Below, one piece after another: positions 46,978 through 55,816 of a stretch of DNA of 64,000 nt. How positions within the stretch are numbered: position 1 is the first letter of the stretch; the number at the start of each line of letters is the position of its first letter. The translations under genes were made by a program, and so were the position numbers. Source of the stretch: Pseudomonas sp. KU26590 (lineage in GTDB: Bacteria; Pseudomonadota; Gammaproteobacteria; Pseudomonadales; Pseudomonadaceae); contig NZ_CP110644.1 of NCBI RefSeq assembly GCF_026153515.1, positions 5,211,501-5,275,500 on the forward strand. Direction: 5' to 3'. The notes under the pieces were generated by a model. The model searched no databases. It saw nothing but the letters and a program-made list of their open reading frames with translations, and was not told the origin of the DNA.

Positions 46978-47331
46978 TTTGCGCTCCGGTAATGACTCGA
47001 AATCCGTTTGAGCGTGGTTCCGATCAAGACGAATCAAGTGGCGTCAGTCTGATCCGCCCCGCAGAGGCGGTATTGATCTGGATCAGAAAGCCGCAACGGC
47101 CTGGCGCATTTGGAGTGGGGTCCCCGAGCATTGGCAGGCTCAGGTTCTGATATCAACGGTGATCGTCTCAGTCTCCCAATAGCCGCTGGGGCCACAGTGG
47201 CGGGCGACGCGACGCGCCATCTGACGGCTGAATCGCAATATCCGTGTGGCCGGTGTGCTGTCGAGATTTCGTCCATGGCGTCTCACCCTGCCTGATCAGA
47301 TAAAGGCTCAAAGCCAGGCGCGGAGTCGCGT
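46978..47331. other. promoter region of ackA
   Basis: This 354-bp region between the aldolase and ackA contains the Anr-type site at 47073-47086. No gene is supported here. Confidence 0.5.
47073..47086 (-). promoter_or_regulatory. Anr/FNR box upstream of ackA
   Basis: TTGATCTGGATCAG matches TTGAT-N4-ATCAA with one mismatch. Its centre lies about 103 bp before the ackA start, the same distance as the perfect box before the first universal stress gene. Confidence 0.65.
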
Positions 47332-48360
47332 TCATCCCCTCAGCGCTTCAAGATCGGCATCGTATTCACCGCGGCACGCGGCGTGGTTGCACCTGAGCCG
47401 GTGCAGCAAGGCCTGTTGGGCTTTCTTCACATTGTCGGGATCACCCTTCCATATCTCCATCGCCGGTTGCTGAATAGCCCTGGCAAACGAAAACGCCAGC
47501 GCCCAAGGCAGCTGTGACGTGAACCTCGCATTCATGTCATTCAATCGGGCAGAAGCCAGCTCTGCCGTCTGCCCCCCTGACAAGAAAACGATCCCCGGTA
47601 CTGCCGCGGGTACGGTTCGCAGGAGACAACTGACGGTGGCTTCACTGACGTCGCTCACGCTTGCCGGTGTGGTGCAGGCAAGGCCGGGAAGTACCATGTT
47701 AGGTTTGAGCAACATCCCTTCCAGAAGCACCCGCTGGACATGCAGCTGTTCAAAGACTGAACGTAGAACCTCCTGCGTCACGGCGGCGCACTGCGTCAGC
47801 GTCTGGTCACCGTCCATCAACACTTCTGGCTCGATGATCGGGACCAGCCCTGCCTCCTGACATAACGCCGCATACCGGGCCAACGCATGGGCATTGGCCT
47901 GGATGCAGCCATGGCTGGGAATATCGGGGCCTGGCGTCATCACCGCACGCCACTTGGCAAACCGCGCGCCCTGTTTTACGTACGCCTGAAGCCGACTGCG
48001 CAACCCGTCCAGACCCTCGGTGATTTTCTCGCCAGGATGCCCCGCCAACTCTGTTGCGCCCATGTCCACCTTGATGCCGGGCATCACACCCGCGTCATTC
48101 AGGGCCTGGGTGAACGGGATACCGTCATGGGTCACCTGACGAATGGTTTCATCGTAGAGAATCGCACCGTTGATGTACTCGCCAAGGGTCGGCGTGGTCA
48201 CAAGAAGCTCTCGATAGGCACGCCGGGCATCATCCGTCTGAGGTATACCCAACGAAGCGAAACGTCGGTTACAGGTCGGGGTGCTTTCATCCATGGCCAG
48301 CAATCCCTTGCCTCCCTTGACCAACGCCTTGGCGGTTTCTTTCAGGGCTTGGGTGTTCAT
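47332..48360 (-). CDS. class I fructose-bisphosphate aldolase
   Basis: The 342-residue enzyme has the class I pattern: KGLLAMDESTPTCNRRF near the start and the Schiff-base lysine in LLEGMLLKPNMV (about residue 220), followed by FLSGGQT. It splits or forms fructose-1,6-bisphosphate without a divalent metal. The ATG at 48360 with GGAGTGAGC in front is chosen over an in-frame GTG 6 bp upstream. It follows the alcohol dehydrogenase gene by 10 bp. Most pseudomonads rely on a class II aldolase, so this is an extra enzyme tied to the island. Confidence 0.92.
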   Translation of the reverse strand: MNTQALKETAKALVKGGKGLLAMDESTPTCNRRFASLGIPQTDDARRAYRELLVTTPTLGEYINGAILYDETIRQVTHDGIPFTQALNDAGVMPGIKVDMGATELAGHPGEKITEGLDGLRSRLQAYVKQGARFAKWRAVMTPGPDIPSHGCIQANAHALARYAALCQEAGLVPIIEPEVLMDGDQTLTQCAAVTQEVLRSVFEQLHVQRVLLEGMLLKPNMVLPGLACTTPASVSDVSEATVSCLLRTVPAAVPGIVFLSGGQTAELASARLNDMNARFTSQLPWALAFSFARAIQQPAMEIWKGDPDNVKKAQQALLHRLRCNHAACRGEYDADLEALRG

Positions 48361-48370
48361 GCTCACTCCT

Positions 48371-49405
48371 TCAGCGCGTGCTGAAATCGATCACGACGCG
48401 CGACGGCACATCGCCGTGTTCAAGTCGTTCGAACACCTGATTGATCGCCGACAGCGGCTGTAATTCGATATCAGCCCGGACCTTGCCTTGAGCGGCGAAC
48501 GCCAGCGCTTCAGCCATGTCCTGTCGATTGCCGACGAACGAGCCACGCACGGTGATGCAGTTGGCAACCACATCAAACAGCGGTATCGGGAACTCTCCCG
48601 GCGGCAGCCCCACCAGCACGCAGGTCCCATGCTTGCGCGTCATGCCGACACCTTGCGTGAAAGCGCTGAGTGACGGCGCAGTGATCAACACACCATGGGC
48701 GCCCCCACCGGTGGCCTCTTTCACCGATTCGACCGCATTACCCTTCAGGGCATTGACCACAGCGTCGGCGCCCAGCCGGGTGGCGTGAGCCAGTTTGCCG
48801 TCGTCGATATCAACCGCACACACCCGCAGCCCCATGGCCTTGGCGTACTGCACCGCAAGATGCCCAAGCCCGCCTACACCCGAAATGGCAATCCATTGGC
48901 CCGGCCTGACGGAGGCTTCCTTGATGCCTTTGTAGGACGTGAGCCCGGCGCAAATGATCGGCGCGGCATCACGTGGGTCCAGGCCCGGCGGGATGTGAGC
49001 GACGTAGTCCGGGTCGGCCAGGATGTACTCGGCGAATCCGCCGTTCTGGGTGTACCCGCCAAACTGCGCACTGGCACAGACTGTCTCCCACGCGCTCAAG
49101 CAGTATTCGCAGTGTCCACACGCCGAGTAGAGCCATGGCACACCGACACGCTCGCCCTCTTGCACGCTGGTCACCCCTGCCCCAATGGCGACCACCACGC
49201 CGATGCCTTCGTGGCCGGGGATGAAGGGTGGCGAAGGCTTGACCGGCCAGTCGCCTCGCGCGGCGTGCAGGTCGGTATGACACACACCACAGGCCTCCGT
49301 CTTGATCAATATCTGGCCAGGCCCGGGCTCGGGGATGTCCATTTGACGCAGTACCAAAGGCTTGCCGAAGGCTTCAACCACGGCGGCCTGCATTTTACCT
49401 TTCAT
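48371..49405 (-). CDS. zinc-dependent alcohol dehydrogenase (AdhP-like)
   Basis: The 344-residue enzyme belongs to the medium-chain dehydrogenase family. Catalytic zinc ligands lie in ACGVCHTDLHAARGDW and GHEGIGVV, the structural zinc cysteines in CGHCEYCLSAWETVC, and the NAD-binding loop in GVGGLGHLAVQYAKAMG. It would reduce acetaldehyde or other aldehydes to alcohol and regenerate NAD+. A good AAGGAG ribosome site precedes the ATG. It lies between phosphoketolase and aldolase genes in one transcription unit. Confidence 0.93.
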   Translation of the reverse strand: MKGKMQAAVVEAFGKPLVLRQMDIPEPGPGQILIKTEACGVCHTDLHAARGDWPVKPSPPFIPGHEGIGVVVAIGAGVTSVQEGERVGVPWLYSACGHCEYCLSAWETVCASAQFGGYTQNGGFAEYILADPDYVAHIPPGLDPRDAAPIICAGLTSYKGIKEASVRPGQWIAISGVGGLGHLAVQYAKAMGLRVCAVDIDDGKLAHATRLGADAVVNALKGNAVESVKEATGGGAHGVLITAPSLSAFTQGVGMTRKHGTCVLVGLPPGEFPIPLFDVVANCITVRGSFVGNRQDMAEALAFAAQGKVRADIELQPLSAINQVFERLEHGDVPSRVVIDFSTR

Positions 49406-49460
49406 GGGGATGCTCCTTGTTAGATTGAAACCAGGGCGTCATCTGGGTAGATAACGGCCA

Positions 49461-51965
49461 TCAGGCGTCGGTGAAGGTCTGATCTCTGACGTGCCCCTGC
49501 GCCAGGGGCGGCGGCGTTTCTGGGTCGGTGAAGTCGGTTGTCCAGTGCCAGTTGCGAATTTCCGGCAAGTCTTCAAAGTGCTCGCGAATCCAGACGTGAT
49601 GCCGGTGCAACTGGCTCTCGAAAAAGCGAATCGCCTCCTGACTTTGCTCGCGCAGGCGTGGCACGTGACCCAATGCATCGATCGCCAGTTGATAACGACT
49701 CATGTTGTTGAGCACCACCATGTCGAACGGCGTCGTCGTGGTGCCTCGGTCACTGAAGCCGCGCACGTGAAAGCGCGCTTCGTTGGCACGCCCGTGGACC
49801 ATGGAGTGGATCACCCACCTTGAGCCATGAAAGGCGAACATCACCGGCACGTCGTGAGTGAACAGCGCTTCGAACGAAAGTGTGTCCATGCCGTGAGGCC
49901 GATCTTGCGGCGCACTGAGAATGCCCAGGTCCACGACGTTGACCAGCCTGACTCGAATCCCGGGAACGTGCTTCTGTAACAGCCAGCTGGCCGCGACCGC
50001 TTCTGTGGTCGGCACATCGCCTGCGCAGGCCAACACCACGTCAGGTTTCTGTGCGTGGTCGTTGCTCGCGAAAGGCCAGATCGATGCGCCCTGGGAGCAA
50101 TGCTTGAGCGCGGCATCGAAATCCAGCCATTGAAATTCCGGCTGTTTGCCGCAGGTCACGACGTTGATGTAGTTGCGGCTGCGCAGACAGTGGTCGAAAA
50201 CATTGACCAGGCAGTTGGAATCCGGCGGGTAATACACGCGAACCACGTCCGAGCGGCGTTGCAGGACGTTATCGACAAAGCCGGTGGACTGGTGACTGAA
50301 GCCGTTGTGGTCGTTGCGCCAGGCATGGCTGGTGATCAGGATATTCAGCGACGCCAGCGGGCGACGCCACGCAAATTCCTTGCTTTGCTGCAGCCACTTG
50401 GCGTGTTGGGTCACCATGGAGTCAACCACCTGAGCGAACGCCTCATAGGTGGACCACATGCCATGTCGGCCGGTCAACAGATAGCCTTCCAGCCAACCTT
50501 CACACAGATGTTCGCTGAGCACTTCCATGACTCGCCCTTCAGCGGACAGATGATCGTCGATCGACAGGCAGGGTCCGGGGGCCAGGCGATCGCCCGCCTC
50601 GAATACTGCATTGAGGCGGTTGGAGTTGGTTTCGTCGGGACCGAACACGCGGAAGTCATGGGGGTTGTAGCGCATTACGTCACGCAGGTATTCGCCCAGC
50701 TTGCGGGGCGCTTCGGCCACGACTTGACCGGGAGCCGGCACCTCCAGCCCATACTCGGCAAAGTTCGGAAGATCCAGCGCCACCAGCCTTCGTCCGCCGT
50801 TCACATACGAAACCGCGCCCATGCGCAAATCCGAAGGTGGCGTCAGGGCCTGTAGTTCAGGCAATAGCGACCCTGCCTCGCTGAACAGCGAATCCACCCC
50901 GTAACTGCGCATCCAGGCTTCAAGCTGCTGAAGATGCTCCGCGTTGTTTCTGACGTTCGCCAAGGGAACCTGATGTGCCCGGAACGTACCCTCTACCGGC
51001 AGACCGTCAACCACTTTAGGCCCTGTCCAACCTTTGGGGCTGCGCAGGATGATCATCGGCCAGCGGGTACGAACCGCGCCTGCAGCGTTTCTGGCCTGAG
51101 CCTGTATGCGCAGAATCTCGTCGTGACAGGTGTCCAGTGCTGCCGCAAATCGCTGGTGCATGCCGGGCAAGTCATCGCCGGCCACGATCAACGGCTCGTA
51201 GCCGCGTCCTCGATACAGGCTGATCAAGTCCTCATCAGCGAATCGGGCTTCTACCGTCGGCCCGGAAATCTTGTAGCCATTGAGGTGCAGGATCGGCAGC
51301 ACCGCGCCGTCGCGACGCGGATTGAGAAAGTGAATGCTTTTCCAGCTGCCTTCCAATGGGCAGGTTTCTGCCTCGCCGTCACCGATGACGCAGGCCACCA
51401 GCAGATCCGGATTGTCGAACACCGCGCCGAACGCGTGCAGCAGCGAGTAACCCAGTTCGCCGCCTTCGTGCAGTGAGTTGGGCGTGTGCGGTCCACAATG
51501 GCTGGGTATGCCGCCCGGTGTGGAAAAGCTGCGAAACAAGCGCAGCATTCCGACCTCATCGCAACCGATCTCCGGGTGAACCTCGGTGTAAGTGCCCTCA
51601 AGCCAGGCGCAGGCATTCATGGTCGGCCCCCCGTGCCCCGGCCCGGAAATAAACACCACCTGCGCGTTGCGCTGGCTGATCAGCCGGTTCAGGTGCACGT
51701 AGATGAAGTTCTGCCCGACCGACGTGCCCCAATGCCCCAGCAATCTGGGTTTTATGTGCTCGGGCAGCAACGGTTCGCGCAGCAAGGCATTGGCCTGCAG
51801 GTAAATCTGCCCGACGCAGAGATAATTCGCCGCGCCCCAGTATCGATGCAGACGTGACAGCAGTTCTGCGCTCAGTGGCCCGATCTGGTCAGCCTGCGCA
51901 GCCACCTCAACTGAGGGTCCGCTTGCACGTTCTGCGCTGGAAAGTTCTGCATTGAAACGATACAT
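49461..51965 (-). CDS. phosphoketolase (Xfp type)
   Basis: The 834-residue thiamine-diphosphate enzyme is somewhat longer than usual. It shows the phosphoketolase signatures LLGHWGTSVGQNFIYVHLNR, GPGHGGP and EGGELGYSLLHAFGA, the ThDP motif GDGEAETCPLEGSW, and C-terminal conserved segments (SRYQLAIDAL, HGR). It cleaves xylulose-5-phosphate, and often fructose-6-phosphate, with phosphate to acetyl phosphate and glyceraldehyde-3-phosphate (or erythrose-4-phosphate). It lies between the UspE-like gene and the dehydrogenase, transcribed with them. Acetyl phosphate would feed acetate kinase encoded further down. Confidence 0.93.
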   Translation of the reverse strand: MYRFNAELSSAERASGPSVEVAAQADQIGPLSAELLSRLHRYWGAANYLCVGQIYLQANALLREPLLPEHIKPRLLGHWGTSVGQNFIYVHLNRLISQRNAQVVFISGPGHGGPTMNACAWLEGTYTEVHPEIGCDEVGMLRLFRSFSTPGGIPSHCGPHTPNSLHEGGELGYSLLHAFGAVFDNPDLLVACVIGDGEAETCPLEGSWKSIHFLNPRRDGAVLPILHLNGYKISGPTVEARFADEDLISLYRGRGYEPLIVAGDDLPGMHQRFAAALDTCHDEILRIQAQARNAAGAVRTRWPMIILRSPKGWTGPKVVDGLPVEGTFRAHQVPLANVRNNAEHLQQLEAWMRSYGVDSLFSEAGSLLPELQALTPPSDLRMGAVSYVNGGRRLVALDLPNFAEYGLEVPAPGQVVAEAPRKLGEYLRDVMRYNPHDFRVFGPDETNSNRLNAVFEAGDRLAPGPCLSIDDHLSAEGRVMEVLSEHLCEGWLEGYLLTGRHGMWSTYEAFAQVVDSMVTQHAKWLQQSKEFAWRRPLASLNILITSHAWRNDHNGFSHQSTGFVDNVLQRRSDVVRVYYPPDSNCLVNVFDHCLRSRNYINVVTCGKQPEFQWLDFDAALKHCSQGASIWPFASNDHAQKPDVVLACAGDVPTTEAVAASWLLQKHVPGIRVRLVNVVDLGILSAPQDRPHGMDTLSFEALFTHDVPVMFAFHGSRWVIHSMVHGRANEARFHVRGFSDRGTTTTPFDMVVLNNMSRYQLAIDALGHVPRLREQSQEAIRFFESQLHRHHVWIREHFEDLPEIRNWHWTTDFTDPETPPPLAQGHVRDQTFTDA

Positions 51966-52070
51966 GGTGACTCCATTGAATGTCGCCGAAACGGGGTGCC
52001 CGGCTTAAGTGCCACGGACCAGCGCCTGGTGAGAATTCCTGCGGTCGGCGCCAGGGAGGAGGCAGCGCAA

Positions 52071-53009
52071 TCAGGTGCCCTGCGACGGCAGCCCTGCCGC
52101 GTACCCGGGATTGCGCGGATCAACCGCCAGCAGACTGCTGGGCATGTGATGGGCAACCTGCTCTGTGGTACTGCCCAGGAACGCGCTCAAGCGATTGCGA
52201 TGAACCGTTCCCATCACGATGACATCAATGTTTTGCGCCTCGGCAAACGTGCGAATCACCTTCGCCGGGTAGCCCATCACCAGGTGCTTGCATTCATCGG
52301 GCACCCCGAACTGTTCGGCCAGTTTGTTGAACGCATCCTCCTCTGCCTCGTAAAGGGTCTGTGCCAGGTTTGAGCTAAATCCCATGGCATCCTGCGAGGC
52401 GAAAACAGCGGTCAGGTCGTAGGCGTAGATCAGATGCAACTGCGCATCACACTGGGCAGCAAGCTTCTCGGCCTGGGTGATGATGGTTTCGTTGATGCCG
52501 GGGAACTGATCATCGGGACCAAAGGTGTCCACCGCCGCCAGGATCTTGCGCGGCAGGGCATGTTCCACTTTCGAGACCAGGTGCAAAGGCACCGGGCAAT
52601 CATGCAGTAACCGCAGATCCAGCGAGGTAAACAGCATGCGCGCTACCCACGATTCATGCTCTACGTCCTTGATCACCAGCGACGGATGCATCTCGCGGAT
52701 GTGCATCATGATTTCGCCAAGGGACTGCATCACCCACACCACCTCCGTGGTGACCTGTACGCCCAGATTGCGTATGGAATGGGCTTGCGCTTCAAGCCAT
52801 TCACGGTGGCGCACCACATATCCCTCACGCATTTCTTTCAGCGCCCTGTCATTGACCAGGCCGGCCGTGGCAAGGCCATCGACGTAATCAAAGGCGACGA
52901 TATGCAGGGCCGCGTCCTTTGCCTGGGCCAGCGCTCCCGCGCGATCAAAGGCGGGCGTTCTTTTCATCAGCGGCGAAGCGATGAGCATCAAACGTTCGGG
53001 TTCGAACAT
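52071..53009 (-). CDS. tandem universal stress protein (UspE-like)
   Basis: Starting at 53009 (MFEPERLMLIASPLMKRTPAFDRA) the protein has 312 residues with two USP domains (about 1-145 and 155-305). The second ends in the nucleotide-loop pattern VMGTVHRNRLSAFLGSTTEQV typical of UspE. In E. coli, uspE lies next to fnr; here an FNR-like gene is divergent. A perfect Anr/FNR box stands about 103 bp upstream. It heads the phosphoketolase transcription unit (105-bp gap to the next gene). Confidence 0.9.
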   Translation of the reverse strand: MFEPERLMLIASPLMKRTPAFDRAGALAQAKDAALHIVAFDYVDGLATAGLVNDRALKEMREGYVVRHREWLEAQAHSIRNLGVQVTTEVVWVMQSLGEIMMHIREMHPSLVIKDVEHESWVARMLFTSLDLRLLHDCPVPLHLVSKVEHALPRKILAAVDTFGPDDQFPGINETIITQAEKLAAQCDAQLHLIYAYDLTAVFASQDAMGFSSNLAQTLYEAEEDAFNKLAEQFGVPDECKHLVMGYPAKVIRTFAEAQNIDVIVMGTVHRNRLSAFLGSTTEQVAHHMPSSLLAVDPRNPGYAAGLPSQGT

Positions 53010-53105
53010 GGCGCACCTCCAATCAGCAAGAAAGACGGCCACAGGACTGCACAAATGTGGCGTGGGCGATAACGTTCGATTCTCGGCGGCCGATCAGAAG
53101 CCGAC

Positions 53106-53119
53106 TTGATCTACATCAA
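53106..53119. promoter_or_regulatory. perfect Anr/FNR box
   Basis: TTGATCTACATCAA matches the FNR/Anr consensus TTGAT-N4-ATCAA in all fixed positions. Its centre lies about 103 bp before the UspE-like start on the minus strand and 195 bp before the divergent FNR-like gene. A GAGAAT hexamer about 31 bp downstream on the minus strand fits class II geometry. Confidence 0.85.
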
Positions 53120-53307
53120 GGATGGTGCAGAGATCGCAGCCGCCGGAAATGCGCAGTCCACTGGCGAAATACATCTATCTTTTCGCATTGAATAGACGTG
53201 AATCGGATGACTTTTAGGACTAAATACGCCCCGTTTATCCACATTTGAAATGCCCGCTGTTACTGGTATCAGGCCGCGCCTATGCTGCGTTGAATAAGGA
53301 GATTCCT

Positions 53308-54060
53308 ATGAGCGCCCATCTGGCCGCTGTCCCCGATTTGTTCCTCAAGGCTGAGTGCGCAAATTGCGGTGTTCGAGAGCTGTGCCTGTCGATGGGCATG
53401 AGTGTCATTGATACCGATCGCTTGTCCGCCATCATCCCCCAGCCTATGAAGATCAAAAAAGGTGAGGCGCTCTATCACGCAGGCGATCCCCTGCGATCGC
53501 TTTACGCGGTGCGCTATGGTTTTTTCAAGACGACGATTTCCTCCCAGGACGGTCGCGATCAACTGACCGGCTTTCAGATGTCAGGAGAGATGCTGGGATG
53601 CGACGCGATCAGCGATAACCGTCACGTGTGCGATGCCATCGCGCTGGAAGACAGTGAGGTGTGCCCTATTCGCTTTACGCACCTTGAGCAGTTATCACGT
53701 GAACTGCCTTCGTTGCAGCACAACCTCAACCGCGTTCTGAGCAGAGAGATCGTCCGTGATCATGAGATGTTGCTGCTGATGGGCAATCTCAACGCCGAGG
53801 AGCGAATGGCGGCGTTTCTGCTCAACCTCTCGGGTCGCATGGCCAACCGGGGCTACTCGCCCACTGCCTTCGTGCTGCGCATGACGCGGGAAGACATCGG
53901 TTCATACCTTGGATTACGCCTGGAAACGATCTGTCGTGCCATCGCTTATCTGCGCGACCACAGCATGGTCAGAATTTCCGGACGGGCTGTTGAGATCCTA
54001 GACCTCAAGCGCCTGGAGGCGTTGATACACGGCTGTGGCTGCGGACCAAAAACGCTCTGA
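53308..54060 (+). CDS. CRP/FNR-family regulator, Anr paralogue
   Basis: The protein has 250 residues from MSAHLAAVPDLFLKAE. The N-terminal iron-sulfur cysteines are C-x2-C-x5-C (CANCGVRELC, about 19-28), with a fourth in EVCPIRF (about 120), like FNR/Anr. The cyclic-nucleotide-binding fold (about 40-150) and HTH_CRP (about 165-240) follow. The recognition helix reads LETICRA, where FNR and Anr have ETxSR, so the DNA-contacting serine is cysteine. The sequence is not the canonical Anr, so it is a paralogue, probably the local oxygen sensor. The start was chosen for its AAGGAG site. Confidence 0.9.
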   Translation: MSAHLAAVPDLFLKAECANCGVRELCLSMGMSVIDTDRLSAIIPQPMKIKKGEALYHAGDPLRSLYAVRYGFFKTTISSQDGRDQLTGFQMSGEMLGCDAISDNRHVCDAIALEDSEVCPIRFTHLEQLSRELPSLQHNLNRVLSREIVRDHEMLLLMGNLNAEERMAAFLLNLSGRMANRGYSPTAFVLRMTREDIGSYLGLRLETICRAIAYLRDHSMVRISGRAVEILDLKRLEALIHGCGCGPKTL

Positions 54061-54073
54061 ATCAGCATGCCAT

Positions 54074-55006
54074 TTACAGCGAGTCGGCCTTGACCACCAG
54101 TACGCTGCAAGGGGCGTGAGTCAGCATGACTTCTGCCGTGTCACCCATGACCCTTTCCAGACCGGGGCGCGGCATCGTTCCCATCACCAGAAGATCAAAG
54201 TCGTTCAGCCGGGCGAACGCTTCAATCGTGGGCTGTGGGGCGCCGGTCATGAAGTGACGACGCCGCTGCGCGATTCCATGCTGGGCACATAACAATGAAA
54301 ACGACTCTTCGTGTGCGTCACTCAGGGCTTCCTGGAACCCCGGCTCGACAGGCATGGCGCCCATGATGGTCGTGCCCGAGGCATAAATCGCGGCCCGATC
54401 GTAGACATACACCACGTGCAGAACAGCACCGCATTGGGCGGCCAACTGTGTCGCGACCTTGAGTATCTGGTCATTCAGGCGCAGATCGGCGTCACGGGAA
54501 CGGTAGAGATTGACTGCAGCCAGCATCTTGACCGGCAAGGGATGCGTGGAGCGGGTAACCAGCTGGACCGGGCAAGCACAGTGACGCAACAGCTCCCAGT
54601 CCAGAGGCGTCGAAAAGAGCCGCTGGAGCGAGGGCTCATGGTGAACGTCCTTGATCAGCATACTGGGCCGGACATTTTTGATGCAGTGCTGTATTTCCTC
54701 GAACACATGCCCCGTCCACAGCACCCGCAGATCGACATCAAGGCCCTTGTCACGCTCTTTTTGCACTTGCGATTCGAGCCAGCGCCGAAGCGGCTGCAGG
54801 TGCGAGTCGCGCAGGTTCGTCAGTGCCTCAGGGTTGAAAAGCCCCATTATTTCCAACAGCTTCACGTGGTCCAACGCAACGATGCGCAATCGAGCGCCGC
54901 TTCCCCGGGCCATTGCCACGGCGCGTTCGAACGCGGGCGTACGCTCAGGTTTTGACGAGGCGATTAATAAAAGGCAGGGAGTGTCTTTCACGTGGACCTC
55001 ACTCAT
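54074..55006 (-). CDS. tandem universal stress protein (UspE-like), second copy
   Basis: The protein is about 310 residues with two USP domains. The second carries VMGTMPRPGLERVMGDTAEV. It is similar in layout to the UspE-like protein on the other side of the FNR-like gene, so the regulator is flanked by two such genes; this one is convergent with it. Of two adjacent ATG codons the second is preferred because of spacing from AAAGAG. A degenerate Anr-type site lies about 110 bp upstream. Confidence 0.88.
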   Translation of the reverse strand: MSEVHVKDTPCLLLIASSKPERTPAFERAVAMARGSGARLRIVALDHVKLLEIMGLFNPEALTNLRDSHLQPLRRWLESQVQKERDKGLDVDLRVLWTGHVFEEIQHCIKNVRPSMLIKDVHHEPSLQRLFSTPLDWELLRHCACPVQLVTRSTHPLPVKMLAAVNLYRSRDADLRLNDQILKVATQLAAQCGAVLHVVYVYDRAAIYASGTTIMGAMPVEPGFQEALSDAHEESFSLLCAQHGIAQRRRHFMTGAPQPTIEAFARLNDFDLLVMGTMPRPGLERVMGDTAEVMLTHAPCSVLVVKADSL

Positions 55007-55108
55007 CATCTCTTTGCGCGGGACAGAGGCGGTCGCTCATCAGCGATGAGCGGCCTGTCAGCGGCGTTGCGCCTTGAGTCGAGTGTGAACGTGCACGACA
55101 ACGCAGGT

Positions 55109-55122
55109 CTGACGTAGATCAG
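55109..55122 (-). promoter_or_regulatory. degenerate Anr-type box
   Basis: Read on the minus strand, CTGATCTACGTCAG keeps the TGAT and TCA cores of TTGAT-N4-ATCAA with three mismatches. Its distance to the second UspE-like start (about 110 bp) is close to that seen at the other two sites. Confidence 0.4.
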
Positions 55123-55148
55123 AAATTGCCGTCTGGCAGGCGTATGCA

Positions 55149-55162
55149 GTGACATTTATCAA
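55149..55162 (+). promoter_or_regulatory. possible Anr-type box before the K+ channel gene
   Basis: GTGACATTTATCAA has a perfect right half-site and two mismatches in the left half. It is centred 58 bp upstream of the channel start. Confidence 0.35.
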
Positions 55163-55212
55163 GCGCCGCATCAGGGCGTGGCAGCACAGTAAGGCGTCTG
55201 CGGAGAGCCCTG

Positions 55213-55701
55213 ATGATCACCATCACGTTTATTAACATCCTGATCATTACCACGGCGGTCATCGTTCATTACGAATGCCTGCTGAGCCTGAATCTGCTGA
55301 TGCCCAGGCTCATCCTCTGGCATCGCTTCAGAATGGTGTTCGGCGTGTTGGGCGCCCTGATCGCCCATGCCGTTGAAGTCTGGATATTTGCGTTGGGCTA
55401 CTACTTGATGAACCGCTCGGAAACATTGGGCCGGCTGAGCGGCAACTTCGACGGCAGCTTGATGGACTCTGTGTATTTCTCGTTCACGACCTTCACTACC
55501 GTCGGTTTTGGCGACATCACCCCCAGTGGTCCCCTCAAGTTTTTGACCGGGCTGGAGGCGCTGACGGGGCTGGTGCTGATCACATGGACGGCCTCGTTTT
55601 TATTCATCGAGATGCAGAAATACTTCGGCGCCACATCATCGCTCCCTAAAGCCCAGTCAAGCGATGCTCCAGCGAAACCCTCCCTATCGGATGGCGCCTA
55701 A
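55213..55701 (+). CDS. two-pore-type potassium channel family protein
   Basis: The 162-residue protein has hydrophobic segments at about 3-28, 43-66 and 108-130. A pore loop contains the selectivity filter TTVGFGD (about 95-101), typical of Ion_trans_2 K+ channels. A short cytoplasmic tail without RCK domain follows, so it resembles a minimal channel. Its place beside stress genes suggests a role in turgor or membrane potential under low energy, which is inference. Confidence 0.85.
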   Translation: MITITFINILIITTAVIVHYECLLSLNLLMPRLILWHRFRMVFGVLGALIAHAVEVWIFALGYYLMNRSETLGRLSGNFDGSLMDSVYFSFTTFTTVGFGDITPSGPLKFLTGLEALTGLVLITWTASFLFIEMQKYFGATSSLPKAQSSDAPAKPSLSDGA

Positions 55702-55816
55702 AGCGCCATTAGCTGACAAAACTCAATGTTTGATTTTCCGGCGAGCGCTCAATGATCACAGCGTGACTTTGAGCAATCGAGCCGCGCGCCAGTGCCTGCA
55801 GCCAAGAGGATTGACC

